DNA of 64,000 bases from Dicaeum eximium. Taxonomy: Eukaryota; Chordata; Aves; Passeriformes; Dicaeidae. Of this stretch, positions 40,847 to 54,062 are shown piece after piece. Position 1 is the first letter of the stretch, and each line of letters begins with the position of its first letter. A program made the translations under genes and the position numbers. The DNA lies in NCBI GenBank assembly GCA_013396995.1, contig VWZP01003839.1:496001-560000 (forward strand), written 5' to 3'. The notes under the pieces are model-generated. The model worked only from the letters and a program-made list of their open reading frames with translations. It was not told where the DNA came from and ran no database searches.

Positions 40847-43201
40847 CATTCTTTACTTGGTTCATTACAGGTAACTACTCCAGTTTATCAAGATTTTTGA
40901 TTCATATACCCTCTTTGCAGCTTTGCTCTTGCCTGGTGGCAAAAATCCACTGATTTTTGTACACGTACAGTCATGTTTAAGACCACCTTCCATGAAAAAG
41001 ATGAGATAAATGTAGCCCAAGAAGAGGCTTGTAAGTGCTGTTAAGTTCAAGAGAAATTTTTTCTTTGAGTAACATGGCTCACTTTGTAATCTCAGCATTA
41101 TTTCAGTGAGAGCTCCCTGTTTTATCTGTGCTAATGCACAGAACAGCATTAAAGTTGAGATAGAGTTCTACAGCTCACTACAGCAGATCGCTAACCAAGA
41201 AGCAGAAAAACCTGACGTAGCACAAGAGAAGGAAGGAGGAGATAAAAAAAGCACAAGAAATATTCAGTTTATCATTAGAAACAAGTCACAGTAATGATGG
41301 ACACCTATTATTGGTATCCCTTCTGAATCACCAAGAGATGAGAACTTGGGAGAGGCTCTCAGAGGCACAGAGGAAGCACAAAAGGACATGGAGGGAAAAA
41401 GCACATCCTGTTCCCAAGCAGTGTTGCCACACTGCAAACTTATTGCCTCACAGAAAGCAGTGCTTCTCTGCCCAGGACAGCAACACAGCACACCCAGCCA
41501 TGGGGGTGAGCAAACCTGCTGGGTCTGGGAGAAACAATCAGCAGCAGACAACCATAACACCATACTGAGTGGTACTGGGAGGGAGAGGGTAGCCCCAGAG
41601 AACTAAAGCCTTAAACAAAGAATTCCAAAAAGAATTCCATCAAATACTGCTGCTTAGGTTGTGACTAACTTCCAGAAATGTTCCTACTCACAGCTTTTAA
41701 TACAGCTTTATTAAGTGTTCAGTCATAGCTTACCATCTTACAGTCATTAAATCAGCCTTAAGCTCACATTTCAACTTCATTTACAAATTCCTTGTGGCTC
41801 AAATAGCTAGCCTTTTTTAAAGGAACATCTTGGGGGCTGCTGCACACAAGCTGTAACTCATTTTACATCTCACCATTTCTGATTATTTTATTAAGGGGCA
41901 CTTTTTCAGTTACTCTGCATTACATACCTTTCAGCCTCCTCCTCTCATGTCATGTTGTATGTCCTGTATACAGATTTTAAAACATCTAGAATGTCATAAA
42001 TATATTTCTAGACTAGTCTTCATATAAAAACCTGTCTTTTAAAATAAAAACTGAGTTATTGTAAGGGGTTTGATCAGTAAGATTCAGGATCTGTTTTAAA
42101 GTTAATTTTACTCAGAAGAAAATTATTTCATGAATTTTAACTAATACAAGCAATACCATTGCAGCTAAAGCAAAGAACCATACACAGCCTGGTGCTTTCC
42201 TTAAAGACAGTGAGATCATGCTGCTGACAATAATGAAATCCATTTCAGCCTCCAAACTGCTAAATGACAAAAATTATACTATTACTCACATTAAAAGACA
42301 ATTATCTTTTCATGCCATTATTAAAATGATTCTAACTGATAAAATGAGAATTTAAGTGATTCTGTACTTTATAAACATTAACATTTTATGAATATAAACT
42401 ATTGAGAGTCACATTACATAGGAAATGAATACTGTGTATGATAGCTTCCCCTGAGGATTTGTGAAATGTTTTTGACTTCAAAATAATAATTGCAATTCTT
42501 TCTAAAATTATCTGGGGAAAATTATTCTTGAATCCCTAGGGTGAAACATTATCCTGCTGAAGTCAGCTGATGAAATTTGGCCTTTATTAATTGCAGTATT
42601 TATCTGTAGTTTCTCTTGCAAAATCTAATCAAAGATTTTTCGGACAAAGGCATTCTATAAATGTAGCAATTTTGAAACTATACAGGTATGTATACAATAT
42701 CTGGATCTCTTTTTATCGTATTTTTGTTGTTAATGGTTAACTGAACACTAGCCTTTCAGTTCATGTTTCATAATATATTCTCTTTAAAAGCATTCTAGAG
42801 TGAATATGGTCTCTAGACACCAGCAGTAGAGAACTATGGGAATACCTCTTCTTTCTTTTCCATGAAGATCCACAAAGCACTTTTTGTAGACTTTATCTTG
42901 AGAATTAAGTATACAATAACCAGACTAAGAAAGGGAAGAGAGCCAAGGGACACCCTTCCATACAATCAGAAAACAAAACCCACTCTCATATAGTAGAAAA
43001 GCATGGTGCATTAATGAAATTCACTGCATCATTTGTTTCTAGTAATAATTCCCTGAAATGTCAGAGTTGCACTTAATTTAAACCACGCTCTGTTCATTCT
43101 GACTTCTTATGCAGTCAAAAAGTACATAATGGATCATTTCAGGATGATTTAGGTACCTCTTAAGACAACTACATACTTGAAAAGCAACACAGTCTTTTAC
43201 A

Positions 43202-43345
43202 ATCATAGAATGGTTTGGGTTAGAAGCGAGATTAAAGATTGATTCCCACTCCTCTGGCACAGGCAGGGACACCTTCCTCCAGAGCAGTTTGCTCAAAGCC
43301 TCGTCCAGCCTGGCCCTGAACACTTGATGCTGTGCATCCAGTCCA
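43202..43345 (-). mobile_element. CR1 LINE 3'-end fragment (antisense in window)
   Basis: On the minus strand it contains 'tcagggccaggctggacg', 'ggctttgagcaaactgctc', 'aaggtgtccctgcctgtgc' and the terminal 'aacccaaaccattctatg'. These are hallmarks of a CR1 3' end. The 112-codon minus ORF over it (43078-43416) is derived from the repeat and is not a gene. Confidence 0.9.
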
Positions 43346-45000
43346 ACCCATAGCCACTCAGGCACAAATCCTGCAAGCTCTTCCTGACTGGAAATCCAGC
43401 TGAATTTTGCAAGCAATGGCTATACAGCCAGCAGAGTGTCAGTCCCAAGAGAAATTACACTTTCAGATACCCAAAACAGTACTTTGAGCAGCACTGAGCA
43501 TTAGCATAATCCTATGCAACTGTGAAAAGCTGTTTTGCAGTAGACCTTCATGTTTGGCATTTTAAACACTTACAGACACACACACAAACTTTTGCTCCTA
43601 TGATAAATGGATGAAATTCTGCAAATGGATGACAAGTAAGATATATGGCTTTATACACAAAGTAGCCCAAAGTGAGTCTAAATATTTTAGTAACACATAT
43701 AAAGGCACATACAACATATACACTGATGTTCACTTTACCATCACTAAAAATGACTCATTAAACTTAGCATCACCCTTGTGCTTCACAACACACAGACAGA
43801 TCTCCTTTGGTTCAGGTGAGATTAAAGGTAGACCTCCAAAAGAGTTATGAGGTATTTCCTGAAACCAAGTATCTTTCCAAAAAAGCTTTGGATGAGGATT
43901 TCAATTATTAGCCCAGCATAACCATATTAGTGCCATCCTGCCACCCCTTCATTACAGCAGCAGCACTTCAAAGGCTGGCGGCCTCAGGGGGGCTTCAACA
44001 GCAGTAGCCACTGCAGTGGCTACTCAGGTCCTTGAGACATGTGATTAACTGGGTTATCTTGGCATGTCTGTTTTGGATTTGGCTTTACAGCAGTTTGAAA
44101 TGAAACTGTGACTGTCTATTCCTATAAATACATCTGAAAGAACACTGGAGTGTAGAGAAATTGGATGCACATCTAGAAATTCCAAATAGCAACACAAATT
44201 TTGAAACATCTATATAGATGAGCAAACAACAGGCTTGAATAAATATACAAAACTAAGCACATGACTGTGAAACACATTGAATTTCCTATCCTAAAAATAT
44301 TACACATAAAGCTTTGAAGTAATGTAAGCTCATGACCTCATATTATTTTTAAAGGTTTTAACATCCTGCACTATTCAGCAGAAAGTTATTTTGTTAAGAA
44401 AATTAACAGGAGAAAATGCAATTCTTCTAAAGCAGGAGCATATCTTTCAAAATCTGAAACACTAAACCTACAGTTTAATACAGAAATTCAAGCAAGAACT
44501 AGATGGATGAACAAAACCAATAAAAGTTCAAGGACTTCAAAGAGTACTGTCCTATGCTTATCACAGAAACATTCTGACAACCAACCCATTTTTTTTAACC
44601 ATTAATGTAGTCCTAAATTTGTAAATTTTTGCTGTTGCTCTGCTTCATGATCAGATACTAGATTCTTGAAAAGTAAGCTTTGTATAACTTTAAGCAGCAC
44701 TGTAGTGCAGGCTTGGCTATCACACTTTATAAACACTGCACGCTGCATTGTGTGTCTGATGCTGCAAGTACAGTCAAATATACATCACGCATGATGAATT
44801 AAACACACTTTTTTGAGCGGACATCTATTCTTGCCAAACAATTCAGGAATAAAACTAAATAGTTTAAGCAGACAGAACTCTGGCCTGAATTCAAGAAAAG
44901 CAGCAAGATGTTAAAAAAATATCTCAACAGCGCTGCCTTTTCCAGACAAAGGGCCTTTTTTTTTCCCCTCTTGGCACAGAGGTTTGGGATTGGAGCCAAG
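43346..45000. other. Intronic sequence with a perfect palindrome
   Basis: AT-rich intron with a GC-richer strip at 43935-44035 that holds a 22-bp perfect palindrome. No coding region recognised. Confidence 0.55.
44003..44024. repeat. 22-bp perfect palindrome
   Basis: AGTAGCCACTG is followed immediately by its exact reverse complement CAGTGGCTACT, with no spacer. Imperfectly matching flanks (ctcagg on the left, ccttgag on the right) could extend the pairing. Confidence 0.85.
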
Positions 45001-45500
45001 GTGCTACTTATCAGCTGTTTGACATCAGGGGAGGACTGCGTGCGTCAGCGGACCCAGTAGGGACCCTCGGCTTATGGCACGCACCATGTGGTTCTTATCT
45101 TATCAGTCTGCAGGCTCTGGCACTTCAACCTCTGCAGCGTGAAAAGAGAAAAAAAAAAAAAGGGGGGAAGGAAGGAAGGAAGGAAGGAAGGTGAAAATAA
45201 CTGGGAGGGAGGAGGTCAAATAGGACTGGTGAGCCAGGCTGGACTGCAGGACAGAGCCTTGATTATCCTTTGGCCTACTGCGCTGTGGTATGGCTGCAGA
45301 AAAACCCAATACAAATTTCTCCTGCTTTCCCCACACACTCGTAGAAGAAAGGAACTTCTTCTCATCCAGGTTCAGAGAAGGCAGAATAATGTGTGTGTTG
45401 GAGGGACAATACTCCCTTTCACATACAGCTGATAGAAGGGCTGCCAGAGAAATGAGGAATATGATATACTCATGAAAAAGCTTATCAAGATAAGTGTGTC
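45001..45500. promoter_or_regulatory. Candidate cis-regulatory element: GATA-motif cluster
   Basis: Five WGATAR-type sites lie within about 490 bp: TTATC at 45008, 45095 and 45100, and a palindromic CTTATCAAGATAAG at 45481-45494 that contributes two. The first overlaps an E-box, CAGCTG (45012-45017). Five CpGs lie between 45039 and 45081, which is dense for this CpG-poor window. A GGAA microsatellite follows at 45166-45190. Motif counts alone do not prove an enhancer. If real, it would lie deep in the PDE10A intron, about 27 kb upstream of the exon. Confidence 0.3.
45141..45191. repeat. Polypurine tract with GGAA microsatellite
   Basis: An unbroken purine run of about 51 bp: A-rich first, then six G, then about six GGAA units (45166-45190). 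Confidence 0.9.
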
Positions 45501-46083
45501 TTCCAGGAAACCTATGAACGGGTACAGTTTCTTATTGCAAACAAGATTTAAACAGCCCAGAGTATTTCCCCAAATGCACAGTTTCAGCAGGACTTAACAG
45601 CTTTTGCTATTTATTATAGCAAATGATTCTCAGGACCAAATGAGCCTTACGGTACAGCACAGCTCCAAGCTTAAAACTTGATTGCACAAGTGATCCTTTG
45701 TATTTGGTATTTAGAAAAACATTCACCACAGAAGATAATCCTCAAGTAAAGCATCTGCTTTCCAAGGTTCATTCCAACTGAAAAATTAATATAATTACTC
45801 AGAAAAATATTATTTGTCTTAACCTACGCTTCCTACACAATGTGTATGAATCAGACAGCAAAAGAAAAAGTCACCTCCTTCAGATTAATTTCCTTAACCT
45901 ATTCTACCTCTAAAGATGCATCACAAGATATAAATTACAGGAGAACATGAAAAGCTGTTAAAGTATCTGTGGAAATCAGTAGGTTTGTATCCTTGAGCAA
46001 TCTTTATAACTATTTCCAGGTATTTCCATACAAAAACTTTTTGTCTTATACTGCAGTGACCAAACTAACATCAAGAGAGGGGG

Positions 46084-46099
46084 AAAAAAAAAAAAAAAA
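46084..46099. repeat. A16 mononucleotide tract
   Basis: Uninterrupted run of 16 A. Confidence 0.9.
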
Positions 46100-49003
46100 G
46101 GCTCAGTGCTTGCACAGAAACCTTGCTTGCAATGGATTCAGCAGAACTCTGGGAAGACCTACTGGCTGAAGACCAGGACTGGGCAGCCTGTCATAGGTTC
46201 TGTTAACTCCAATGAAGGTTCTAGTTTTGTTACTTCAAAACACTGTTTTCATAAACTGCATTATCAAAACTTGCAACATGTTGCTGCATCTATCCATACT
46301 TCAAGTGCTTCAAGTTTTATTTCTCGTGTTATGTCAACTTAGTGAACCTCAATAGTACTGTGTAGTCAGTGGGACAATCACACATCTCAAGAGGCAATTC
46401 TGGTACTAGTACACTTCTCCAAATACAGCCTAATTTTTAGGTAAATACCAATAATGTAGTCTTACATAAAATACAACAAAAATTTATACCAACACATAAC
46501 CACTGGTTTGCTATGAAAATCTACACAATTGCCACAATATAATTTTTTATTAATATTTTTCTGTTCTTCTCTGTTACTTTATTTTGGTCAGACAGGTTGT
46601 TGCTTTCTCAGGCTTAGGAGACAAATAAAGAGAAAAATAAATGAGAAGCCTGAAGAGAAACACCACCTGTAGACACTATTCCGCATCCTAACTTTTATGG
46701 ATGAATTTCTGCACTTGGGAGAAACCACCACTGCACTCCTCTCAAAAGCCTGTGCACAGTGACTGGGATACTGAATTGGTGGCTTGAAGAGTATGCTGAG
46801 TCAAATGATAAATATAGAAGTTATTGGTAGTGATCAAGGATCGCTCCATGTGGGAATCATGTGTTCCCATGAGGCCTATGTCTTACAGAAGTTATGTTTC
46901 TTAGGGTATGTGATTTTTTACTCTTTCTCCTTTAATTTGAAAACACAATTGACAAATGAATTTTAAGTGTAGCTGGAGATCTATGACACAAACATCAACA
47001 CTGGATGTGATGCTTCATTAGCCAAGAAAAACAAACACACACATGAAAAAATAATGAAAACACATGAAAACATCTCTGAAGACCCTATCATTCTCATGAC
47101 ATTTGCTTGAGTGCAAAAAAGGGTCTTCTTTGTATCTCCATTGTGCAACTCTCCTTCTACTTCCCCCTTTGATTTTTTTTTTTTTTGGAACAACACAAGT
47201 GTCAAAATCTCAGTGCAAATATACAATACCTAGTCATTTTATACTAATCAGTTTAAGCGCTTACATCTCAGTTACATGACAACGCTTTGTCAGCTGTTTC
47301 TTTAACACAATTAAGTAAATTTTTTGCATAATTAGATTGGGTCACAGGCCCTACATAGTGAGTATATATACTGTGTACTATTCCAGTGTGTCTTTCTTCA
47401 AATAACAAACCTGATTTGTTTGTATTATAACAAAAGTACAAAGCTACATCAAACTAAGTCAATGACCAATTTCTTAAGACTCTCCCCCGACCCCTCAAGT
47501 CCTATGGAACCAACACAGGCCTTGGAGAACGAACAACGTGGTGCTCCTTGCACAATCTTGTTCATTTTTTTATAGATGCTATTTCTACTAAAATATTTAG
47601 TACAACACAAGCTCTTCAAATGCCTAAAGATAATGACATTTGTGGTCAGCAAAAGGAAGGACGTTTGTTAGTACCCTGCACATGCTGAACATCCTGTTTA
47701 GAAGTGGTGCCTTCACCGTGTCCACCAAAAATGCTCTAATTAAAAAAAACCTACCTTGCCACACTTCTGTTGATTCCTTTACTTTCCCTCTCCATTCTCT
47801 CCAGTTTTCAATCTCCTGTGCAAACAACTGATGAAATTATGACTTCCAAACTCCATGAGAGATGGATAAAGTGATCCCCAAACTCTCCTGTCTTACTAGA
47901 CAAACCTCACCAGACATTAGGGCAACGCTGCTTCCTTTGACATTCTGAGCGATTCTGTTCAACAACTTCATGTATGTAAACATTTGGAAACCAAAACTGC
48001 ACATATGTAAGTCAGAAGTACAAGAATTACGAGAGCCAAAATTGCAAAATGAAAGGATTAACATATCACAGCTAATGAAGTGCCACAAGAGAGTTAACAA
48101 TCCCATATAGCACAAATTGTTATCTTATCCAGAGATATGACACGTCCACAGCTAGAAAAATGATTCAGCACAGACTGAAGGAGGAAATTATTTCCTTAAC
48201 GAAATGAAATTTCTCTAAATACTCTTTGGCATGAGAGCCTTCAAAAGATCATAGTGCAAGAGGTATGCACTTGGGCAAACACAACCTCAAAAATCCATAG
48301 AACATGTTTAAAATTTATCAACATAATGAAGTATAACCACATGTTCTCTTCAAAACTGATATAGATTTGGGGTCTTCTATACCTTCCTTTTTACCAGGAG
48401 AGGTTTTGGTTAGCTTTGGCAAATCAAACAGCTTTAGGAGTGAACAAAAAAGAACGACAAAATAATTTGTGTATAGAAAGATATTTGAGTCTGTATGACC
48501 AAGTTAAAAATTTTAAGGTGGTTTTAAATATCAGTTATGTAAAAGCATCTAAGATATAGAATTACTGATTTTACTCTTCTTTCTTTCCATCATGGGCAGC
48601 ACTACAGAAGTAGCAGAAAAAAGTCTACTGCGCTAGTATGTTAACAACTCTGACAGCATTAACGTCCATGGGGAAAAAAAGCAACACAACCAATCCTCAA
48701 GTCTTTAAATAAATGGAAATATTTTGTGTAGACCCAGTAGTATCTATATAATTATGTCCTTTGATCTTCATCAAACCAGTAAGACTGGACATGAGTATGG
48801 GAAATTAAGCATGTTATAAAGTACCTTTGGATTATGTGATTATGTTCACCACTCTTTAGACAAAATGGTAATTTCTTTACTGAATTTAGTAAAACTATCT
48901 GGACAGGTTACGTTCAAGAAAACATCATAGACACATTCATAATTTTTACTATTACTTTTAGTTCCAATTGAAATTAAATTACAGATTATTTTAACACCCA
49001 TTG

Positions 49004-49025
49004 CTATTTCTCTCAAGAGAAATAG
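49004..49025. repeat. Inverted repeat, 10-bp arms
   Basis: CTATTTCTCT (49004-49013) and AGAGAAATAG (49016-49025) pair perfectly around CA. Confidence 0.85.
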
Positions 49026-49995
49026 AGTTTATAAAGTTGAAAGTCCAAACTAAACATCTTGCTTCAAGACAAGTGACTCAAAGAGCACTCATACCAAAAT
49101 CATTAGCTGTTCAGCTTTATGGCAACTCCTTTTTTTTTCACCTGAATGAAATCTCTTTTAAAACATACAATGCTGCCATTACTTCACCCCTGCCAAGTAA
49201 CAGAAGCACTTCCAGACCTACACACCATATTACCTGACTTTATAATGCATGTCAAAATGAAATTTTTCTGGAAATTTAGATCTTGTGCACCCTAAAATGC
49301 TGGGGGGATGGTGCATGGGGGGAGAATCAAATAGTCTCTTGCTAGCAACCAGAATGCTCGACCAGAACCTTCCCAGCCTGCTTCCTCTGCCTGGGCAGTC
49401 TTCACAACCTCAGCTCAGATCTGGCCTTGTTTGTGGGCACTTCATCCCACATACTGCCAGCCAACATTTCCCTTCAGGGAAAACTGCCAGGACAACCAAA
49501 GCTGATGCAGCACTCTGAAAAAGATGCTTATATCCTCTCAGAGAACTGTAGCCATTTGCAGTCAAATTATACAAAGTTCTATTTCAACTTGTTACTTTTT
49601 CATCTCATTTTTTTTCCTAGATATACAAAACACAATGACAGAGAAAACAATGAACTCTGAAAAAGAAGTCTCCTGACATAAGAGATGCAGAGAGAATAAC
49701 AAACTGTTTAGCATTAGTAAAGCAACTCTATTAATGGTCCTCTATTAATTTTATCAATTACTTTCATTATGCAGGAACATTTGTTCTACCTGATTCCTTG
49801 GAGTTCTCAGTGATTTTTTTGCCAGTTTTATTTATAAGCTTTTGTCCTGAAGCTCCAGTACAACTACAACATGTCACCCAGTACCTTAGTGGATGCACAC
49901 AGGTGATAATACCATCATAATTAAAATTATGGGCTGTTCCCTTCAGAGGCAAAGCGCAATGTTAAAATTCACTCATTCAACTTTTTTTACAAACA

Positions 49996-50039
49996 CACAG
50001 GGATTATACTGTTCTCTCACAGGGATTATAGTGCTCTCT
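49996..50039. repeat. 22-bp tandem duplication
   Basis: Two adjacent 22-bp units, each beginning CACAGGGATTATA and ending CTCT, differ at two positions. Confidence 0.9.
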
Positions 50040-53000
50040 GGACTGAGAGTTTAACATTTATCCAGAACACTAGAACACTCATCTCTGCAAGCAGGCTTGT
50101 TGTCTGCTCATCACTGGAGAGAGGGTCTCACTGACACAGGTACATGAACATTCCCAGACCTAGCACACCAGAAAAGGCTTTGGTTTGTTCATAAACCTGT
50201 CAGCAGATTTCTCAGTAGACTCCAATTTTTGAGTGGAGAAACACACAAGACTATGCTTACAGAATAAAATTTTGCTCAGAAAATGTTTTTTGTGCTGAAG
50301 CCTAGAAGTCAAAACCTGCAAACATGTCCAAATTTAAGTACTACTGACTTCAGTAGGCATATTCACATACCTAAGAAATGTGAAGTTACTCCCACACACA
50401 AATGTCTACAGCAGCACTGAAATAGTGAAAGGCATCAAAATTGTTGTACAAAAATGACTCTTCATCTACAAGTTTTAAATAGGAAACCTTGCAAGCTTTT
50501 TAAGGGATTTTTAAATAGGAAATTTTAAAACTTCACTTAGTGAAACTCGCCACCAAAGTGCAACATGATCATTCTGTAGTAATACCTGGGGTTTTTGGTG
50601 TTAAAACAGCCTCACCCTTACAGGAAACATTTGGGATTCCGCCTGCTTCTCTTTCTTATTCAGGCCCTTCCTCATGAATCAGGCAGGAGCAGGTAATCCA
50701 AAAGGATGACTGCAGGGATTTTTCTGGTCCCCTCACACTGCAGCACTGCCTCTCTGCTTCTCCAGACAGAAAGCAGGGTCTTGCCTGCTCAAGGCTTTGA
50801 GAGGTGTCAACCTTCCAGCCACAATAAAACTAAACAAACCTTGGCCTTCCAGACATGAAGTTCTGGTGGTTTGGAGGTTGTTTCTTTAAGCTGAATGACA
50901 ATTAGGTAGAAATAATCAACAGATTTGTCATGCATGTTTCTAGCGACCCCAGGCTCAAGTGCCTATGGTTTATCTGAAAGGATTTCAAGGCAAGCCACAA
51001 GTGTCTGTAGCTGGGAACATTTGAAGAGTGGCTAGATGATCCCATCAAATATGTTGACAACCTCCAGAAAGCAGCATGCAACTACTCAGATTGCAGGTCT
51101 GGTGAGGACAAATGTGCATGCACTCGTTATGGCAGAGAGATGCCAATAATTGCTTTGGCCTCTCCTAAGGGTCCACAGTCCTGCAAGTGGCCAGACCCAA
51201 GGAGCACCCAAAAGTTCAAATAAACTTTTCATGGATACTTCAAGCTGGTCACAGACTTGACTTCACATGCCAACTCATTCATCCACTAAGACACAGCCCT
51301 TTACAGAGACATCTATTTCTGCCTTTTATAAGGGGCAAATAGAGCTTGGATATTTGGAACATGGAAAACTGGAAAAACTGACAACAGAAGAAGCTGGTAA
51401 AAGGGGGTAAAGCAAACATACAACTTCGTAGCTCCACGGGAGTTTAGCCATGGATTGACATGGATTTAAATTTCTGGAACACTGAAGAACTAAGAAAGAT
51501 AGCTGCATTTCTACTGTGTGCAAGCAGTTTTACACATATAATAGTGAATCAAATGAAAGACACCAAAAATAACTGTTTGTAAATACAGCTCAAATATTAT
51601 ACAGCCTATTTTCTGCCAATTTCTAAAAATTCACTCATTTGAAAGGGCTCATCATCCTCATTACAAAATGATTTAAGGAGCCACAAGAAAACCATCTCTG
51701 AATCCTGCCTTGACAGTTCTATCAATACAACAGAGAAGACAGCAAACACAAGAATTTTAAGAGGCAAGTAGATTTAACTGATGTAGTACGAGCAAAGATC
51801 AGATCCTTAGAATGCACAAGCAGCTTTTACCTTCAGCCAAGCTGTATATTCTGTCCTTCCCAAGCCTAAAATGTTAACACAACACACATACTGCAAACTC
51901 TGCACTTTATTCCAAATAGCTCAGTTTGAGCTTATATAGTATCAGTAATAACTTTCCATTCCAAGTCAAGGCTGACTCCAGCCTCCAACAAGAAATGGAA
52001 AGTTGCTTGTTATACATATCCAAGATTATTAAGTATTAAACATATGTGCTTAGCTACACAGAGACTCTTAGCAGAGTCTTTTAATCAACCTTCTCCCACA
52101 CAAATGCTCCCACTTGCATACAAAAAATTATCACCTGCAGTATATGTTAAGAGACAAAGATTATGCCTAAATAATACTGTGTTTTGTTTTATGCATTTTA
52201 AGAATTAAGAGGAAACGTGCATAAAGTCATACTTTCACCTAATCTATATTTGACACCAATTATGCTTCAGTTTACATTCTTAAGGTCTTCTATTAATCAG
52301 TTCTATGACCCATTACTGATATTGCTTGCAAAAAAAATAGGAGTAACATATAGAAATTAAAACCACCATTAGCATAAAAGAATCAAAAAAAAAATTTCTA
52401 TTACTATTTTGTGGATGTGCATTTGTGGATGTTTTGTCATTAACAGAATAATTAAACAAATTTAGCTTTGATAAATACAAAGTTGGAGTCCACCTTGACA
52501 GCAGTGCTCTTTCAGTGTCTGAAATTACAGTGTAGCAACACAACCACAGAAGCCACATTCTTGAGGTCACGATTTCTTTTACTGATATTTTTGTATAATA
52601 AATAATCGAACTCACATGTTCTCCACTTAGTTGTACCATATTTTTACCTTTACCCTAATGTTCAGCCTCCAAATACCAAAATCATATGTTTTAACCCCAA
52701 ACAAATTTTCTGCTCCAATCCACAGATTTAAATCATGATGTTTTAATCCACAGTCCCATACAGACACACAACTGGCCCACACTTCGCGGAAAATATTGCC
52801 AACAGAGCACAAGAAACTGAGAAGGAATTCTCTTTAAATAATTATTCAAAATGTAATACAAGAGCTCAAGTTAAGGTTCCACATTAAAGGAAGAAGACAA
52901 ACTATATTACAAAGAAATTAATTAAAACAAACATAGTAACTTCTGATGTCACATGCTGTCAGTATTCACAGCTGGGTCTCCCTGCTGCAACTGGCAGCAT

Positions 53001-53151
53001 TGGTAGAACTTAAATCGGCAAAAGGAATACAGTTCTCCATCCCCTAGGTAGGAGTGATGTGAGAAGCTGTTAGAAGCAAGCAGTAACCCTTCAGGCTTTG
53101 CTCATGTAAGGAAGAAGCCTTTCAATTAACATTCAAAATTAAAAGCTTCAA

Positions 53152-53172
53152 CATTATTTAATTAAAATAATG
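53152..53172. repeat. AT-rich inverted repeat with homeodomain-type core
   Basis: CATTATTT (53152-53159) and AAATAATG (53165-53172) pair around AATTA; the centre reads TTTAATTAAAA, which includes a TAATTA core. Confidence 0.7.
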
Positions 53173-54047
53173 CGGCTATTTGGCTCCACTCCCGCTATAG
53201 TTTGTGAAAAATCCTCTCCTTGAAGTAGTCAGAGGCCTTGCACAAAGAGAGAGCAGAAGCACATAAAACACAGTGAGTGAGAAACAGACCCTACAGTCGG
53301 CAGGAGGATCCAGTATTTTCAAGTCTTTTGGGAGAGATGAAATTATTTTCAACTCATTAACTTGAAATTAGATCCCCGACTGACAACTCAGAAGATTACT
53401 TGTGTCAGAAAAAGCCTGTTAATTGCAAGTTTCACTGTTCAAGACAAGTTTATCAAAATATTTGCAAGCTCCAAAGACCAGACTTGCAGATCAAGAGCTC
53501 AATTTGTTTCAGAAACAGTAAAATAAAGTACACTTGCCTTTGGAAGAAGGGGGAGAAGGGAGCAGACACCCAAAAAAACCCCAAACTATCACAACTGCCA
53601 ATGCTGTCCAACTTAACAGTACCTCAAGTATTCAAACAAATTATTAGCAAAACAAGTTTTAGTTTCCAGACAGAGCTCTACTAGTGAGACTCTTACCAGC
53701 ATTTAACCAAGTTGGTTTAAAAAAACCCAGAATATTTACATGTACACAATTTTTTTCTGTAAGACCTCAAATAACTAATCAAAAAGGTAATACAATTTTA
53801 TGCATGATGCTATCCTATTTTAATGCCTGATCATGAGATGTGATACAGGAAAGCACAAGGTTATTGAAACATGTAAGCAGCAGACCCTCTCTAGCTACTC
53901 ACTTTATACACCTAATAATACTTCAAAAGGAATCCTGCACATTAAATAGTTTTCAAAGTTTGTGTAGTGGTCAGACCTGAAACATTTCAGCAGCACATCC
54001 TTCGTAAATTCAAGCTTCAACATTCTACATAAAGTTTTGCTTAAGTT

Positions 54048-54062
54048 AAAAAAAAAAAAAAA
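54048..54062. repeat. A15 mononucleotide tract
   Basis: Run of about 15 A followed by TAAAAGG. Confidence 0.85.

Larger units (their letters stand above)
39022..43201. other. PDE10A intron between CR1 copies
   Basis: AT-rich intron. It holds a perfect 12-bp stem-loop at 39166-39197, a pair of exact 16-mers at 40778 and 40831, T/A tracts (for example 40078-40088), and overlapping chance ORFs at 41264-41606 on both strands in a locally more GC-rich patch. No gene recognised. Confidence 0.55.

Noticed and set aside
43078..43416. 112-codon minus-strand ORF
   Set aside because: Made mostly of the CR1 3' end on the minus strand; the protein is translated non-coding repeat.
45088..45432. 114-codon plus-strand ORF
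   Set aside because: Runs through the polypurine/GGAA tract, which gives the lysine/glycine/glutamate-rich segment; no homology recognised.
52313..52639. 108-codon minus-strand ORF
   Set aside because: AT-driven composition, no domain, no splice context or conservation evidence.
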